The notes under the pieces were generated by a model. It searched no databases. It worked only from the letters and a program-made list of their open reading frames with translations, and had not been told where the DNA came from. A program made the position numbers and the translations under genes. From DASZMJ01 sp035551935 (GTDB lineage Bacteria; Planctomycetota; Planctomycetia; Isosphaerales; Isosphaeraceae), in contig DASZMJ010000307.1 in the NCBI GenBank assembly GCA_035551935.1, positions 1-7,039 of the forward strand: DNA of 7,039 bases. Reading direction: 5' to 3'. Shown piece by piece: positions 1 to 6,280 of the stretch (its first letter is position 1; the number at the start of each line of letters is the position of its first letter).

Positions 1-131
1 TACAAATTCGGGAGATTAGGCCGCGATCCTGGCATCCGGCGGGATCTGGCTGATATCCCCATAGATCCACTCTCCTGACGCCAAAACCGGCTGTCATCCC
101 AATTCCGAATCAGCCTAATTGAAAATTTGTA
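1..131. repeat. Imperfect inverted ends, possible remnant of a small element
   Basis: The sequence starts TACAAATT (1-8), then five bases, then ATTAGGCCG (15-23). The reverse complement of 111-131 reads TACAAATT, four bases, then ATTAGGCTG. The two ends therefore match in inverted orientation over 8 and 9 bases, with one mismatch in the second block and a one-base difference in spacing. This could be the terminal inverted repeat pair of a short non-autonomous element of about 131 bases or the stem of a long RNA fold. Because the left end coincides with the window edge, its true extent is unknown and chance is possible. Confidence 0.25.
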
Positions 132-292
132 CACAAAGCTGATTAGCCAGGGCCGTTACATTGTTCAGAGCACCCGAACCCCCTTCCACGCCCATGATCC
201 GCGGCTCCAGGTCCAGCCCGTGTTGCCCGATCGGGGGCCGGGGGCTAGGATGAGGCCCGAACCGCCGCCGGGGAAAGGGAGTTCCCACGCCG
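1..292. other. Intergenic leader upstream of the family-9 glycosyltransferase
   Basis: No convincing gene is visible here. The first 180 bases are clearly less GC-rich than the rest of the window and look non-coding. Visible structures are a pair of imperfect inverted ends (1-23 and 111-131), an operator-like dyad TTTGT-AC-ACAAA at 126-137, and a 10-base palindrome CCCGATCGGG at 226-235. TTGAAA at 119-124 resembles a -35 box, but I find no good -10 at the right distance, so no promoter is called. A weak purine run (AAGGGAG, 275-281) lies 11 bases before the ATG at 293. Confidence 0.5.
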
Positions 293-1339
293 ATGGCCGA
301 GACCGACGTCGATCTCAAGACGCTGAAGCCCGGGCGGGTCTGCATCCTGAAGCCGAGCTCGCTAGGGGACATCGTACATGCGCTGCCGGTCCTCGCGGCG
401 CTGAGGGAGCGTTGGCCGGAAGCGAAGATGGCGTGGGTGGTGAACAAGGGATTGCGGGCGTTGCTGGACGGGCATCCGGACCTGGATGAAGTGATCCCGT
501 TCGACCGGGCGAGGGCCGGGGCGGGGGGGTTCGGGAGGTTCCTGGTCGAGCTGAGGCGACGAAGGTTCGACGTGACGATCGACCTGCAAGGGTTGCTCCG
601 CTCGGCGATCATGACGGCGGCGACGGGGGCGACGGTGCGGGTGGGCTCGTCGCGGGCGCGGGAAGGGGCGGCGCGGTTCGGGTTCTACACGCATCGGGTC
701 GACCACCCGCCGCTGTCGGAGGTCCACGCGGTGGATCGCCTGCTGGCGATCGCCGCGGCGTTCGGCGCCGCGGTCGATCGGCCGAGGTTCGCGTTGCCGA
801 TCGCCGACGAAGATCGGCGCTGGGCGCGGGAGGCACTCGAAGGACAGCTCGGCCCGAGGCTCGTGCTCAACCCGGGGGCGCGGTGGGCGACGAAGCGCTG
901 GCCGCCGGAGCACTTCGCCGAGGTCGGGCGGCGGGCGGCGTTGACGCGCGGGGCGAGCCTGGTCGTCGTCGGGGCGGCGGAGGACCGGGCGTTGGTCGAC
1001 GCCCTCAAGGCGCGGCTGGGGCTGCTGCCGTGCGTGGACCTCTGCGGCCGGACGAGCCTCATGAGGCTCGCGGCCGTCGCGGCCGAGTCGGCGGTCGTCC
1101 TCTCCAACGACACCGGCCCGCTCCACCTCGCCGCCGCGGCCGGCGCCCGCGTCGTCGGCCTCTACACCTGCACCAGCCCCGTCGAGACCGGCCCCTACGG
1201 CCCCCGCGCCGTCGCCGTCGCCACCCGCGTCGCCTGCGCCGCCAGCTACCTCGGCAAGTGCAACCGGCTCGACTGCATGAGCGAGCTGACCGCGGACCGC
1301 GTCTGGGAAGCGGTGCGAGGACAACTGGACGCGGCTTGA
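293..1339 (+). CDS. Glycosyltransferase family 9 (heptosyltransferase-like) protein
   Basis: The 348-residue product looks like a cytoplasmic GT-B fold enzyme of family 9, the family of ADP-heptose:LPS heptosyltransferases, which transfer a sugar from a nucleotide donor to an envelope glycolipid. The N-terminal signature SLGDIVHALPVL starts at residue 23; Asp26 sits where the family's catalytic base lies. DLQGLLRSA (97-105) is the usual end of the N-terminal acceptor half. The C-terminal donor half carries NPGARW...TKRWP (193-204), with Lys201 in the donor-binding position, and SNDTGPLHLAAAAGA (271-285), with Asp273 and His278. A cysteine-bearing tail (C315, C323, C328) is common in this family. 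The length is normal. The start is the first in-frame ATG before the GD motif; its ribosome site is weak (AAGGGAG, 11 bases upstream). The gene converges on the membrane glycosyltransferase and is followed 13 bases later by a large hairpin. The exact sugar and acceptor cannot be read from sequence, so no symbol is given. Confidence 0.93.
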   Translation: MAETDVDLKTLKPGRVCILKPSSLGDIVHALPVLAALRERWPEAKMAWVVNKGLRALLDGHPDLDEVIPFDRARAGAGGFGRFLVELRRRRFDVTIDLQGLLRSAIMTAATGATVRVGSSRAREGAARFGFYTHRVDHPPLSEVHAVDRLLAIAAAFGAAVDRPRFALPIADEDRRWAREALEGQLGPRLVLNPGARWATKRWPPEHFAEVGRRAALTRGASLVVVGAAEDRALVDALKARLGLLPCVDLCGRTSLMRLAAVAAESAVVLSNDTGPLHLAAAAGARVVGLYTCTSPVETGPYGPRAVAVATRVACAASYLGKCNRLDCMSELTADRVWEAVRGQLDAA

Positions 1340-1352
1340 GAGGGGAGAGGGA

Positions 1353-1449
1353 ATCGAACCGCAGACGACGCAGGTTTCGCAGAGGAAAGAAAATGGTTCA
1401 ATTTTATATTTTCTTTCCTCTGCGAAACCTGCGTCGTCTGCGGTTCGAT
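1353..1449. repeat. Giant hairpin: 42-base perfect inverted repeat between convergent genes
   Basis: Bases 1353-1394 and 1408-1449 are exact reverse complements over 42 positions, separated by a 13-base AT-rich loop (1395-1407). Each arm contains three 9-base units beginning CGCAG (1360, 1369 and 1378 in the left arm), then a run of A/G, so the arm is itself periodic. It starts 13 bases after the stop of the family-9 gene and contains the stop codon of the opposing membrane gene, so it can act as a terminator for both strands. There is no separate U-tract after the stem; the A/T-rich inner part of the arms takes its place. I recall CGCAGA-type periodic intergenic repeats in several phyla, so it may belong to a dispersed repeat family, but only this copy is in the window. 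Confidence 0.9.
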
Positions 1450-4406
1450 CCTCTTCTTCCACCCATCATCACCAACGCCCCCATCAGCGCCTGGAAGGCC
1501 ACGAGCGGGGCGAACTGGGTCCACCGGCGCGCGGGGGGCAATTGCGACACGACCGGCCAGGTCCAGGAGACGAGGGTGCGGTCGAAGCGGTCGCCGTACC
1601 AGGGGCGGGGGCCGGGGGGATCGGGCGGGATCAGGCGATAGAGCGAGCGGTCGTGGCGGGGGTCGCTGGGCAAGGGGTCGCCGCGCCAGAGGGGGAGCGC
1701 GACGTTGAAGACGGGGTCGACGTAGTTCGGGTCGAGCCGCGCGCCGACGCCCTGGCAGAGTAGCATCACGGTCGCGCCCCAGAGCGTCAGGGCCGTCGCG
1801 AGGACCGTGAAGAACGTCGCGCCGACGCGCACGCCCAGCAACGCCGCCACCGGCAGCATCGCGAAGGGTAACAGCGGCACGAGCAATCGCGGGCCGGTCG
1901 CGAGGCCGCCGGTCCACTCGGGATAGCTCAGGTTCACGAGGAAGACCGCCAGGCACGTCGCCAGCGACACGACCGCCACGCCCCAGCGTCGTTTCGCGAC
2001 GAGCACCAGCCAGCCGGGCAGGGCTAAGGCCACGATCGGCGCGAACCAGAGCAAGCCCCGCCGCCGGCCCCACAACAATTCCGGCACGAGCGACCACCCC
2101 GGCCTCCGCAAGCCCAGCGGGTTCGCCGCCGAGTGGACGCGGGCGAAGATCGCCGTATCGTGATGAAAATACCCCATGTCGAACGGCGAGCCGAACGCGA
2201 CCGCGTTGTACGCCAGCATCCCCAACGTCGGCACCAGCGCCCCGAGGCCGAACGCGGCGACGCTCGCGAACCGGACGCGACCGCTCATCCATAAGATGAG
2301 CAAATATAAGCCGAATATTGCGGAAATCGGCCCGACTTGCAGCTCGATCGTCGCCGCCAGCGCGGCGAGGAAGCCGGCGAGGGCGGCGCGCGGACGGGGC
2401 CGGCGACGCTCGAGCGTCTGGAGGAGGGCGAATGACGCGAGCAGGGCGAAGGCGGTGGCCTGGTGGCCATAGGCGAGCGTCGCGTAGGCGAAGGCGGGCG
2501 TCGCCAGGCCGTAGGAGAGCCCCACGAGCGCGGCCCGACGCGGGCCGCAGCCGAGGGATCGGGCCAGGAAGACGAGCAAGGACCCCGTCAACGCCGTCAA
2601 CACGCCCGAGGTGCCCAGGGTCGTCCAGTAGTCGGCCGGCCAGCGGGGGATCTCGGGCCCCTTGCGGCCGAGGGGGTGGTCGGGCAGGTGGAGGAGGGCC
2701 TTCGCCGTCGCATACACGGGGACGGCGAGGAACGAGTAGCCGGGGAGCTTGTCGGAGTAGTAGTGGCCGTCGTATTTCGCGCGGTCGTGGGTGTGGTCCT
2801 CGAGGCCGTCGATGCGGACGGTGCCCCGATCGACGAGCGCGTACGTCAGCATCAAGCGGCTCGACACGTTCCAGTCGCGCGTGTGCCAGAAGAAGGCGTA
2901 GCTGCCGAGGAGCGTGAGGAAGACGAGGCCGGCGGCGCGTCGATAGGCATCGCTCCGCATCCATCTCCCGATCCCCCCGATCGCCGCGCTCGCGACCCCG
3001 GCCGCGAGCAAGGCCGAGCCGGCCTGGATGGGGATGAAGTAACGATCCCAGGCCATCGGGATGTACGCGGTGACGACGACGAGGGCCAGCCATGCCTGGA
3101 GCAACACCGCCCAGGCCGTCGGCGGCTTGCCGTCGCGGTACTGGCGGAGGCCGCGGCGCAGCGCATAGAGTGCGCCGAGGGCGACCCAGGGGGTCCAGAC
3201 GAGGCAGGGGCGGTCGAGCGGCCAATCGACCTTCTTGATCGAGCTCGCCCGCGGCGGGCCGAACGGGCCGTAGCGGCCGAAGCCCTGGATCAGGACGGCG
3301 CGGGCCTTCTCGTACGGGGTATCGAGGAGGTTCTTCTTGAAATCCGGGTGCTCCTGCTGCCCGCGCGAGATCAGGACGCGATACTCGACGATCCGCTTCG
3401 TCCGCTCCCAGATCGATTGGTTCGATTCCGCCGCCGGCACGAGCGCGCCGGGGCGCTTCGGCCGCGCGGTGACGGTCGGGTTGAGCGCGACGAAGGTCGC
3501 GAACGCGGCCGGCGCGGCGAGGATCGCGGCCGACAGGAACAGGAGCCGGCGCCGGATCGGGAACCGCCCCAATGCGAGGCCGAGCAGCGCGAAGGCGGCG
3601 ACGATCATCAAGGCGAGGCCGCCGGTGAGCTTGGTCAGCACGGCGAGGCCACCGAGCGCGCCGAGCGCCGGCGCGACCAGCAGGACCTTCGGAACCTTGA
3701 GACGCCCTTCCAGCGTCGCGCGCCAGGCCCAGAGGGCGAGGAAGGCGGTACTGAGGACGAGGCCCTCGACGATGGCATCCGACATGGCGCGGCGGCAGTG
3801 CATCCGGAAGTCGGCGTCGAGGCCGAGGAAGAACGCCGCGAGCAGGCCGGCGCGGGGGCCGAAGGCGAGCGTGCCGAGGCCGTAGAGGGCCACGCACGCG
3901 ACCGTGCCGAAGGCGACGGACCACCACCGCGCGGCGACGAGCGAGCCGGGGACGGTGTCGGCCCGGGTGTGGATGTCGTGGTACCAGAGGACCGCCGCGG
4001 CGGGGGGCTGGCGGGGCATCCCGAGGGCGCGGAGGGTGCCGCCGAAGAGGTACTTGGGCAAGGGAGGGAGGTCGAGCGCGGGGTGCTCGAGCCACGCGGG
4101 GTCGTCGCGGCGGCCGTCGAGGAAGAGGTCGGCGTAGTACGTCTGCGAAAGATAGGCCGATTCGTCCACGAAGTGCGGCTCGGCCGCGAGGTCGCGGCCG
4201 AAGGTCGCCAGCGCGACCGCGGCGACGAGCAGGGCACCGAGCCAGATCGACCGTGCCGACTGCGCCCGTCGGCGACGATCGGCGAAAGGCTGCGCGTCGG
4301 GCAGAGCAGGTACGGCTTCGGTCGCGATCTCGGTCGGCACGGGTCGTTCGGTCCCGCGGGTCGGGCAAGGTTTCGGGCCGGCGGACCCGGCCTTCGGAGC
4401 AATCAT
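1404..4406 (-). CDS. Large polytopic membrane protein: two fused GT-C type glycosyltransferase modules
   Basis: This 1000-residue integral membrane protein has roughly 20 hydrophobic segments. The first module (about residues 50-480) resembles family 39/ArnT-like transferases, which use polyprenyl-phosphate sugars on the outer face of the inner membrane. After a first membrane segment (54-70) comes an acidic loop motif HFVDESAY (78-85; Asp81, Glu82), then EHPALDLPPLPKYL (107-120), and it ends with the typical AWDRYFIPIQAG (452-463). A second module begins near 493: one membrane segment, then an outer loop with SSRLMLTYALVDRGTVRIDG (515-534) and YYSDKLPGYSFL (549-560), followed by about ten more hydrophobic segments to 981. 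The last 15 residues (986-1000; mostly Arg/Lys) are encoded by the hairpin repeat. The start at 4406 is chosen over an upstream ATG at 4499 because the extra 31 residues look non-coding; GTG at 4338-4340 is an alternative. No good ribosome site precedes ATG 4406. Sugar and acceptor are unknown. Confidence 0.88.
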   Translation of the reverse strand: MIAPKAGSAGPKPCPTRGTERPVPTEIATEAVPALPDAQPFADRRRRAQSARSIWLGALLVAAVALATFGRDLAAEPHFVDESAYLSQTYYADLFLDGRRDDPAWLEHPALDLPPLPKYLFGGTLRALGMPRQPPAAAVLWYHDIHTRADTVPGSLVAARWWSVAFGTVACVALYGLGTLAFGPRAGLLAAFFLGLDADFRMHCRRAMSDAIVEGLVLSTAFLALWAWRATLEGRLKVPKVLLVAPALGALGGLAVLTKLTGGLALMIVAAFALLGLALGRFPIRRRLLFLSAAILAAPAAFATFVALNPTVTARPKRPGALVPAAESNQSIWERTKRIVEYRVLISRGQQEHPDFKKNLLDTPYEKARAVLIQGFGRYGPFGPPRASSIKKVDWPLDRPCLVWTPWVALGALYALRRGLRQYRDGKPPTAWAVLLQAWLALVVVTAYIPMAWDRYFIPIQAGSALLAAGVASAAIGGIGRWMRSDAYRRAAGLVFLTLLGSYAFFWHTRDWNVSSRLMLTYALVDRGTVRIDGLEDHTHDRAKYDGHYYSDKLPGYSFLAVPVYATAKALLHLPDHPLGRKGPEIPRWPADYWTTLGTSGVLTALTGSLLVFLARSLGCGPRRAALVGLSYGLATPAFAYATLAYGHQATAFALLASFALLQTLERRRPRPRAALAGFLAALAATIELQVGPISAIFGLYLLILWMSGRVRFASVAAFGLGALVPTLGMLAYNAVAFGSPFDMGYFHHDTAIFARVHSAANPLGLRRPGWSLVPELLWGRRRGLLWFAPIVALALPGWLVLVAKRRWGVAVVSLATCLAVFLVNLSYPEWTGGLATGPRLLVPLLPFAMLPVAALLGVRVGATFFTVLATALTLWGATVMLLCQGVGARLDPNYVDPVFNVALPLWRGDPLPSDPRHDRSLYRLIPPDPPGPRPWYGDRFDRTLVSWTWPVVSQLPPARRWTQFAPLVAFQALMGALVMMGGRRGSNRRRRRFRRGKKI

Positions 4407-4434
4407 TGTAGAAACGAGTCGGGTTTTTTGGCAA
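4405..4434 (-). promoter_or_regulatory. Promoter-like TTGCCA-18-TACAAT overlapping the start of the membrane gene
   Basis: On the minus strand, TTGCCA (4434-4429) is followed by 18 bases and then TACAAT (4410-4405), a good match to a housekeeping-sigma promoter. The last two bases of TACAAT are the A and T of the ATG at 4406. If the promoter is active, RNA would start near 4398, inside the annotated gene, and the true start would be downstream, for example GTG at 4340, which precedes the first membrane segment and would cost only 22 residues. Confidence 0.4.
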
Positions 4435-4463
4435 CGGCCGGAACGTCGGCTAAGTTTGCTCAA

Positions 4464-4482
4464 CGATCCCCCGACGGGATCG
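4464..4482. other. Small hairpin or operator-like dyad
   Basis: CGATCCC at 4464-4470 and GGGATCG at 4476-4482 are exact complements around a five-base loop. It lies 58 bases upstream of the membrane gene's start. It could be a regulator site or chance in GC-rich DNA. Confidence 0.3.
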
Positions 4483-4569
4483 CCGCCCGCTTTCCGCACG
4501 GCCGCGGGTCGCGACGGATCTGCCTTCGATGGCGGTCCGATCGAGCTTGTCGGTGGTGCGGGCCGCGGC

Positions 4570-4587
4570 CACGCCCCGCGGGGCGTG
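4570..4587. promoter_or_regulatory. 18-base perfect palindrome, candidate operator
   Basis: Bases 4570-4587 read CACGCCCCGCGGGGCGTG, identical to their own reverse complement with no loop. They directly adjoin the palindrome GGCCGCGGCC (4561-4570). A spacer-free palindrome suits a dimeric DNA-binding protein better than an RNA hairpin. It lies 164 bases from the membrane gene start and 218 bases from the lipoprotein start. High GC content raises the chance of random GC palindromes, so confidence is limited. Confidence 0.35.
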
Positions 4588-4791
4588 CGGGGACGTGATC
4601 GAGACCGAGACCGACACCTTTGGAGCCGACAACCACGAGCCTCCCGCCGCGACCGACCCGCGAAGTCCCCGGTCCCAGCGGCCTCGATCCGCGCCGAGCC
4701 GACCTCGGCGGCGTGTCGGGCCGCCCGCGTCGAGCGTCCCGGCGCGGCCGGCGTCGTCGAAGGGGGCCGATCGGCGTGGTGTCCGAGGACC

Positions 4792-4796
4792 GGAGG
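4792..4796 (+). promoter_or_regulatory. Ribosome binding site GGAGG that fixes the lipoprotein start
   Basis: GGAGG at 4792-4796 lies eight bases before the ATG at 4805, an ideal Shine-Dalgarno arrangement. It decides the start in favour of 4805 rather than the in-frame ATG at 4529, which would put 92 non-domain residues ahead of an obvious signal peptide. Confidence 0.8.
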
Positions 4797-4804
4797 ACCT
4801 GACC

Positions 4805-6280
4805 ATGAAGAGCTTGCGAACGACCCCCGGGCGGAGCTGGATCACCGGACGGCGGCTGGCCCTGCTCACCTTCGCCGTCGCGGCCCTGGCGCTCGACGGC
4901 TGCTCGATGTTCGGCGGCGGCGGTGGCTGCTCGACCTGCGGCAAGCACCGCCTCTTCGGCCGTCGCCGCTCGGCCGAGGTCTACGCGGCGCCGCCGGCCG
5001 TCGAGATGCCCGTCGGCGGCGTCGTCACCCCGGGCGTGACCTCGCCGGGCGTGGGCTCGCCGACCGGCGGCGAGATGGAGAACAACCCCGACCTCTCGCC
5101 GCTGCCCGGGCCCGCCGAGCCGGCCGGCTCGGGCACCGGCACCGGCGGCTCGACGCAGAGCCGCAAGCCGGCCGGGACCGGCACCACGATGTCCTACCCG
5201 TCGAACCTCCGCTCGCGCGCCCGGCGAAATTCGCCGGGCGGGCAGAGCCTGGTCCGCGCCCTCCCGACCTTCGAGCCGGCCCCCGGGCCGGCTCGGAGGG
5301 GGACCTCCGCCGCCTCGGCCACGGCCGACGACCTCCTGAACGACCTCCCGCCGCCGGCCAGCGACGTCTCGCCGCCGGCCGCCCCCGCCGCCGAGACGCC
5401 CGCCGCGACCACCCCGCCCAACACCCCCTCCCGCGCCGCCGCGACCCCCGCCAACGACAAGCCGGTGACGACCGCCAGCGCCACCGTCGAGGCCCCCGGC
5501 GCCGCGCCGGGCATCCGGCGATTCCTGGTCGTCGAGCCGAAGTTGGCCGGCGGCAGCGTGCCGTCGGCGGAGGGCTGGGCCTGGCTCGCCGACAAGGGGT
5601 ACAAGACCGCGCTCGACCTCCGCGAGCCCGCCGAGCTGAAGGGGACCGACATCGCCGCGGTCAGCCACCACGGCCTCCGATACGTCGCGTTGCCGATCGC
5701 CGCCGGGTCGATCACCGAGGAGAACGTCCGCCAGTTCGACGCCGAGGTCGCTCAGGCCGGCGCCCGGCCGTTGTTCTTCTTCGACGGCGACGGCGCCCGG
5801 GCCGCGGCGCTCTGGTACGTCCACCTGATCGCCGTCGGCCGGATGGACGCCAGGTCGGCGCGGCACGAGGTCGAGCAGGTCGGCCGGATCGATTCGGCGC
5901 TGTTCGCATCCGCCGACCGCTACCTCGACAAGCTCGCCGCCGGCCGCCGCGCCGCCACCGACCCGACCCCGCCGTCGCCGACCCCCGCCGCCGAGACGCC
6001 CGCCGAATCCTCGACCGCCCCCACGCCCGCGCAGGCGCCGACCCCGACGAGCTACAGCATCGCCTTGCGACAGCCGGCCCCGCTCGCGTCGACCGCGCCG
6101 ACGCCCGCCGAGCTCTCGCCGTGGCGGACCATCGGCGCCATGCTCCTGTCGGCATTGGCCGTGCCGCTGGCGTTCCTCGGCCGCTCGGCCCTCGGCGTCA
6201 CGCTCCGGAGGCGTGTCCGGGCCAGCCTGCCGGCGCCGGCGCCGACACCGTCGTCGGCTCGCGACGGGTCGGATGCGTGA
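4805..6280 (+). CDS. Putative lipoprotein with an inactive dual-specificity phosphatase-like domain and C-terminal membrane segment
   Basis: The 491-residue product begins with a positively charged stretch, a hydrophobic core (LALLTFAVAALAL, 18-30) and LDGC (30-33), a lipobox-like site with an unusual Asp at -2. Glycines and two more cysteines (C42, C45) follow. Residues 60-235 are Pro/Gly/Ala/Thr-rich and probably disordered. Residues 236-380 resemble the DSP/DUF442-type phosphatase fold: GYKTALDLREPAEL (265-278), HHGLRYVALPIAAGSITEENV (289-308; a typical 'Gl.Yv.lPv...t.e.v' segment), then PLFFFDGDGARAAALW (322-337). In active relatives this last segment is P-x3-(Y/H)-C-x-S-G-x-R; here Cys is replaced by Asp327 while Gly330 and Arg332 remain, so I predict no catalysis. 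A second proline/alanine linker (386-436) leads to a membrane segment (442-464) and a basic tail. The 3' end overlaps the opposing pseudouridine synthase gene by 83 bases. Role unknown; binding or scaffolding at the envelope is inference. Confidence 0.82.
   Translation: MKSLRTTPGRSWITGRRLALLTFAVAALALDGCSMFGGGGGCSTCGKHRLFGRRRSAEVYAAPPAVEMPVGGVVTPGVTSPGVGSPTGGEMENNPDLSPLPGPAEPAGSGTGTGGSTQSRKPAGTGTTMSYPSNLRSRARRNSPGGQSLVRALPTFEPAPGPARRGTSAASATADDLLNDLPPPASDVSPPAAPAAETPAATTPPNTPSRAAATPANDKPVTTASATVEAPGAAPGIRRFLVVEPKLAGGSVPSAEGWAWLADKGYKTALDLREPAELKGTDIAAVSHHGLRYVALPIAAGSITEENVRQFDAEVAQAGARPLFFFDGDGARAAALWYVHLIAVGRMDARSARHEVEQVGRIDSALFASADRYLDKLAAGRRAATDPTPPSPTPAAETPAESSTAPTPAQAPTPTSYSIALRQPAPLASTAPTPAELSPWRTIGAMLLSALAVPLAFLGRSALGVTLRRRVRASLPAPAPTPSSARDGSDA
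5382..5405 (+). repeat. 24-base direct repeat, copy 1 (linker before phosphatase-like domain)
   Basis: The 24 bases at 5382-5405 recur exactly at 5982-6005, exactly 600 bases (200 codons) downstream and in the same frame. Both encode PAAETPA within proline/alanine linkers on either side of the phosphatase-like domain. Confidence 0.7.
5982..6005 (+). repeat. 24-base direct repeat, copy 2 (linker after phosphatase-like domain)
   Basis: This is the second copy of the repeat at 5382-5405. It encodes PAAETPA at residues 394-400 of the lipoprotein. It may reflect duplication or convergence of a low-complexity linker. Confidence 0.7.

Larger units (their letters stand above)
4407..4804. other. Divergent intergenic region between membrane transferase and lipoprotein genes
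   Basis: This gap of 398 bases separates two divergent genes. Reading frames cross it, but their translations are arginine/proline/serine-rich without domains, so I regard them as shadows. It contains the promoter-like signal for the minus gene at its left end, a small hairpin CGATCCC-(5)-GGGATCG at 4464-4482, a 10-base palindrome GGCCGCGGCC at 4561-4570, and an adjoining 18-base palindrome at 4570-4587. I find no clear promoter for the plus-strand gene. Its ribosome binding site is at the right end. Confidence 0.6.

Noticed and set aside
1344..1362. tRNA T-arm-like string (reverse complement contains GGTTCGATTCCC)
   Set aside because: The flanking bases do not form the T-stem, and no acceptor, D or anticodon arms are present. 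It is part of the hairpin repeat.
1353..1449. Hairpin as an insertion sequence end or CRISPR repeat
   Set aside because: There is no transposase, no target duplication that I can see, and only one inverted pair without spacers.
1246..4434. A 1062-codon open frame on the minus strand over the membrane gene
   Set aside because: Its translation is arginine/proline-rich without hydrophobic segments or motifs. The overlapping frame ending at 1404 encodes clear membrane segments and glycosyltransferase motifs. Long shadow frames are expected at this GC content.
4407..4499. Upstream start of the membrane gene at 4499
   Set aside because: The added 31 residues are not membrane-like and cross the promoter-like region; the ATG at 4406 is simpler.
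2463..4598. A 711-codon plus-strand open frame opposite the membrane gene
   Set aside because: Low-complexity Glu/Arg/Gly sequence with no recognisable domain; it is the complement of a real gene.
4529..4804. N-terminal extension of the lipoprotein to ATG 4529
   Set aside because: The extension would bury the signal peptide 92 residues in. The ATG at 4805 has an ideal GGAGG site.
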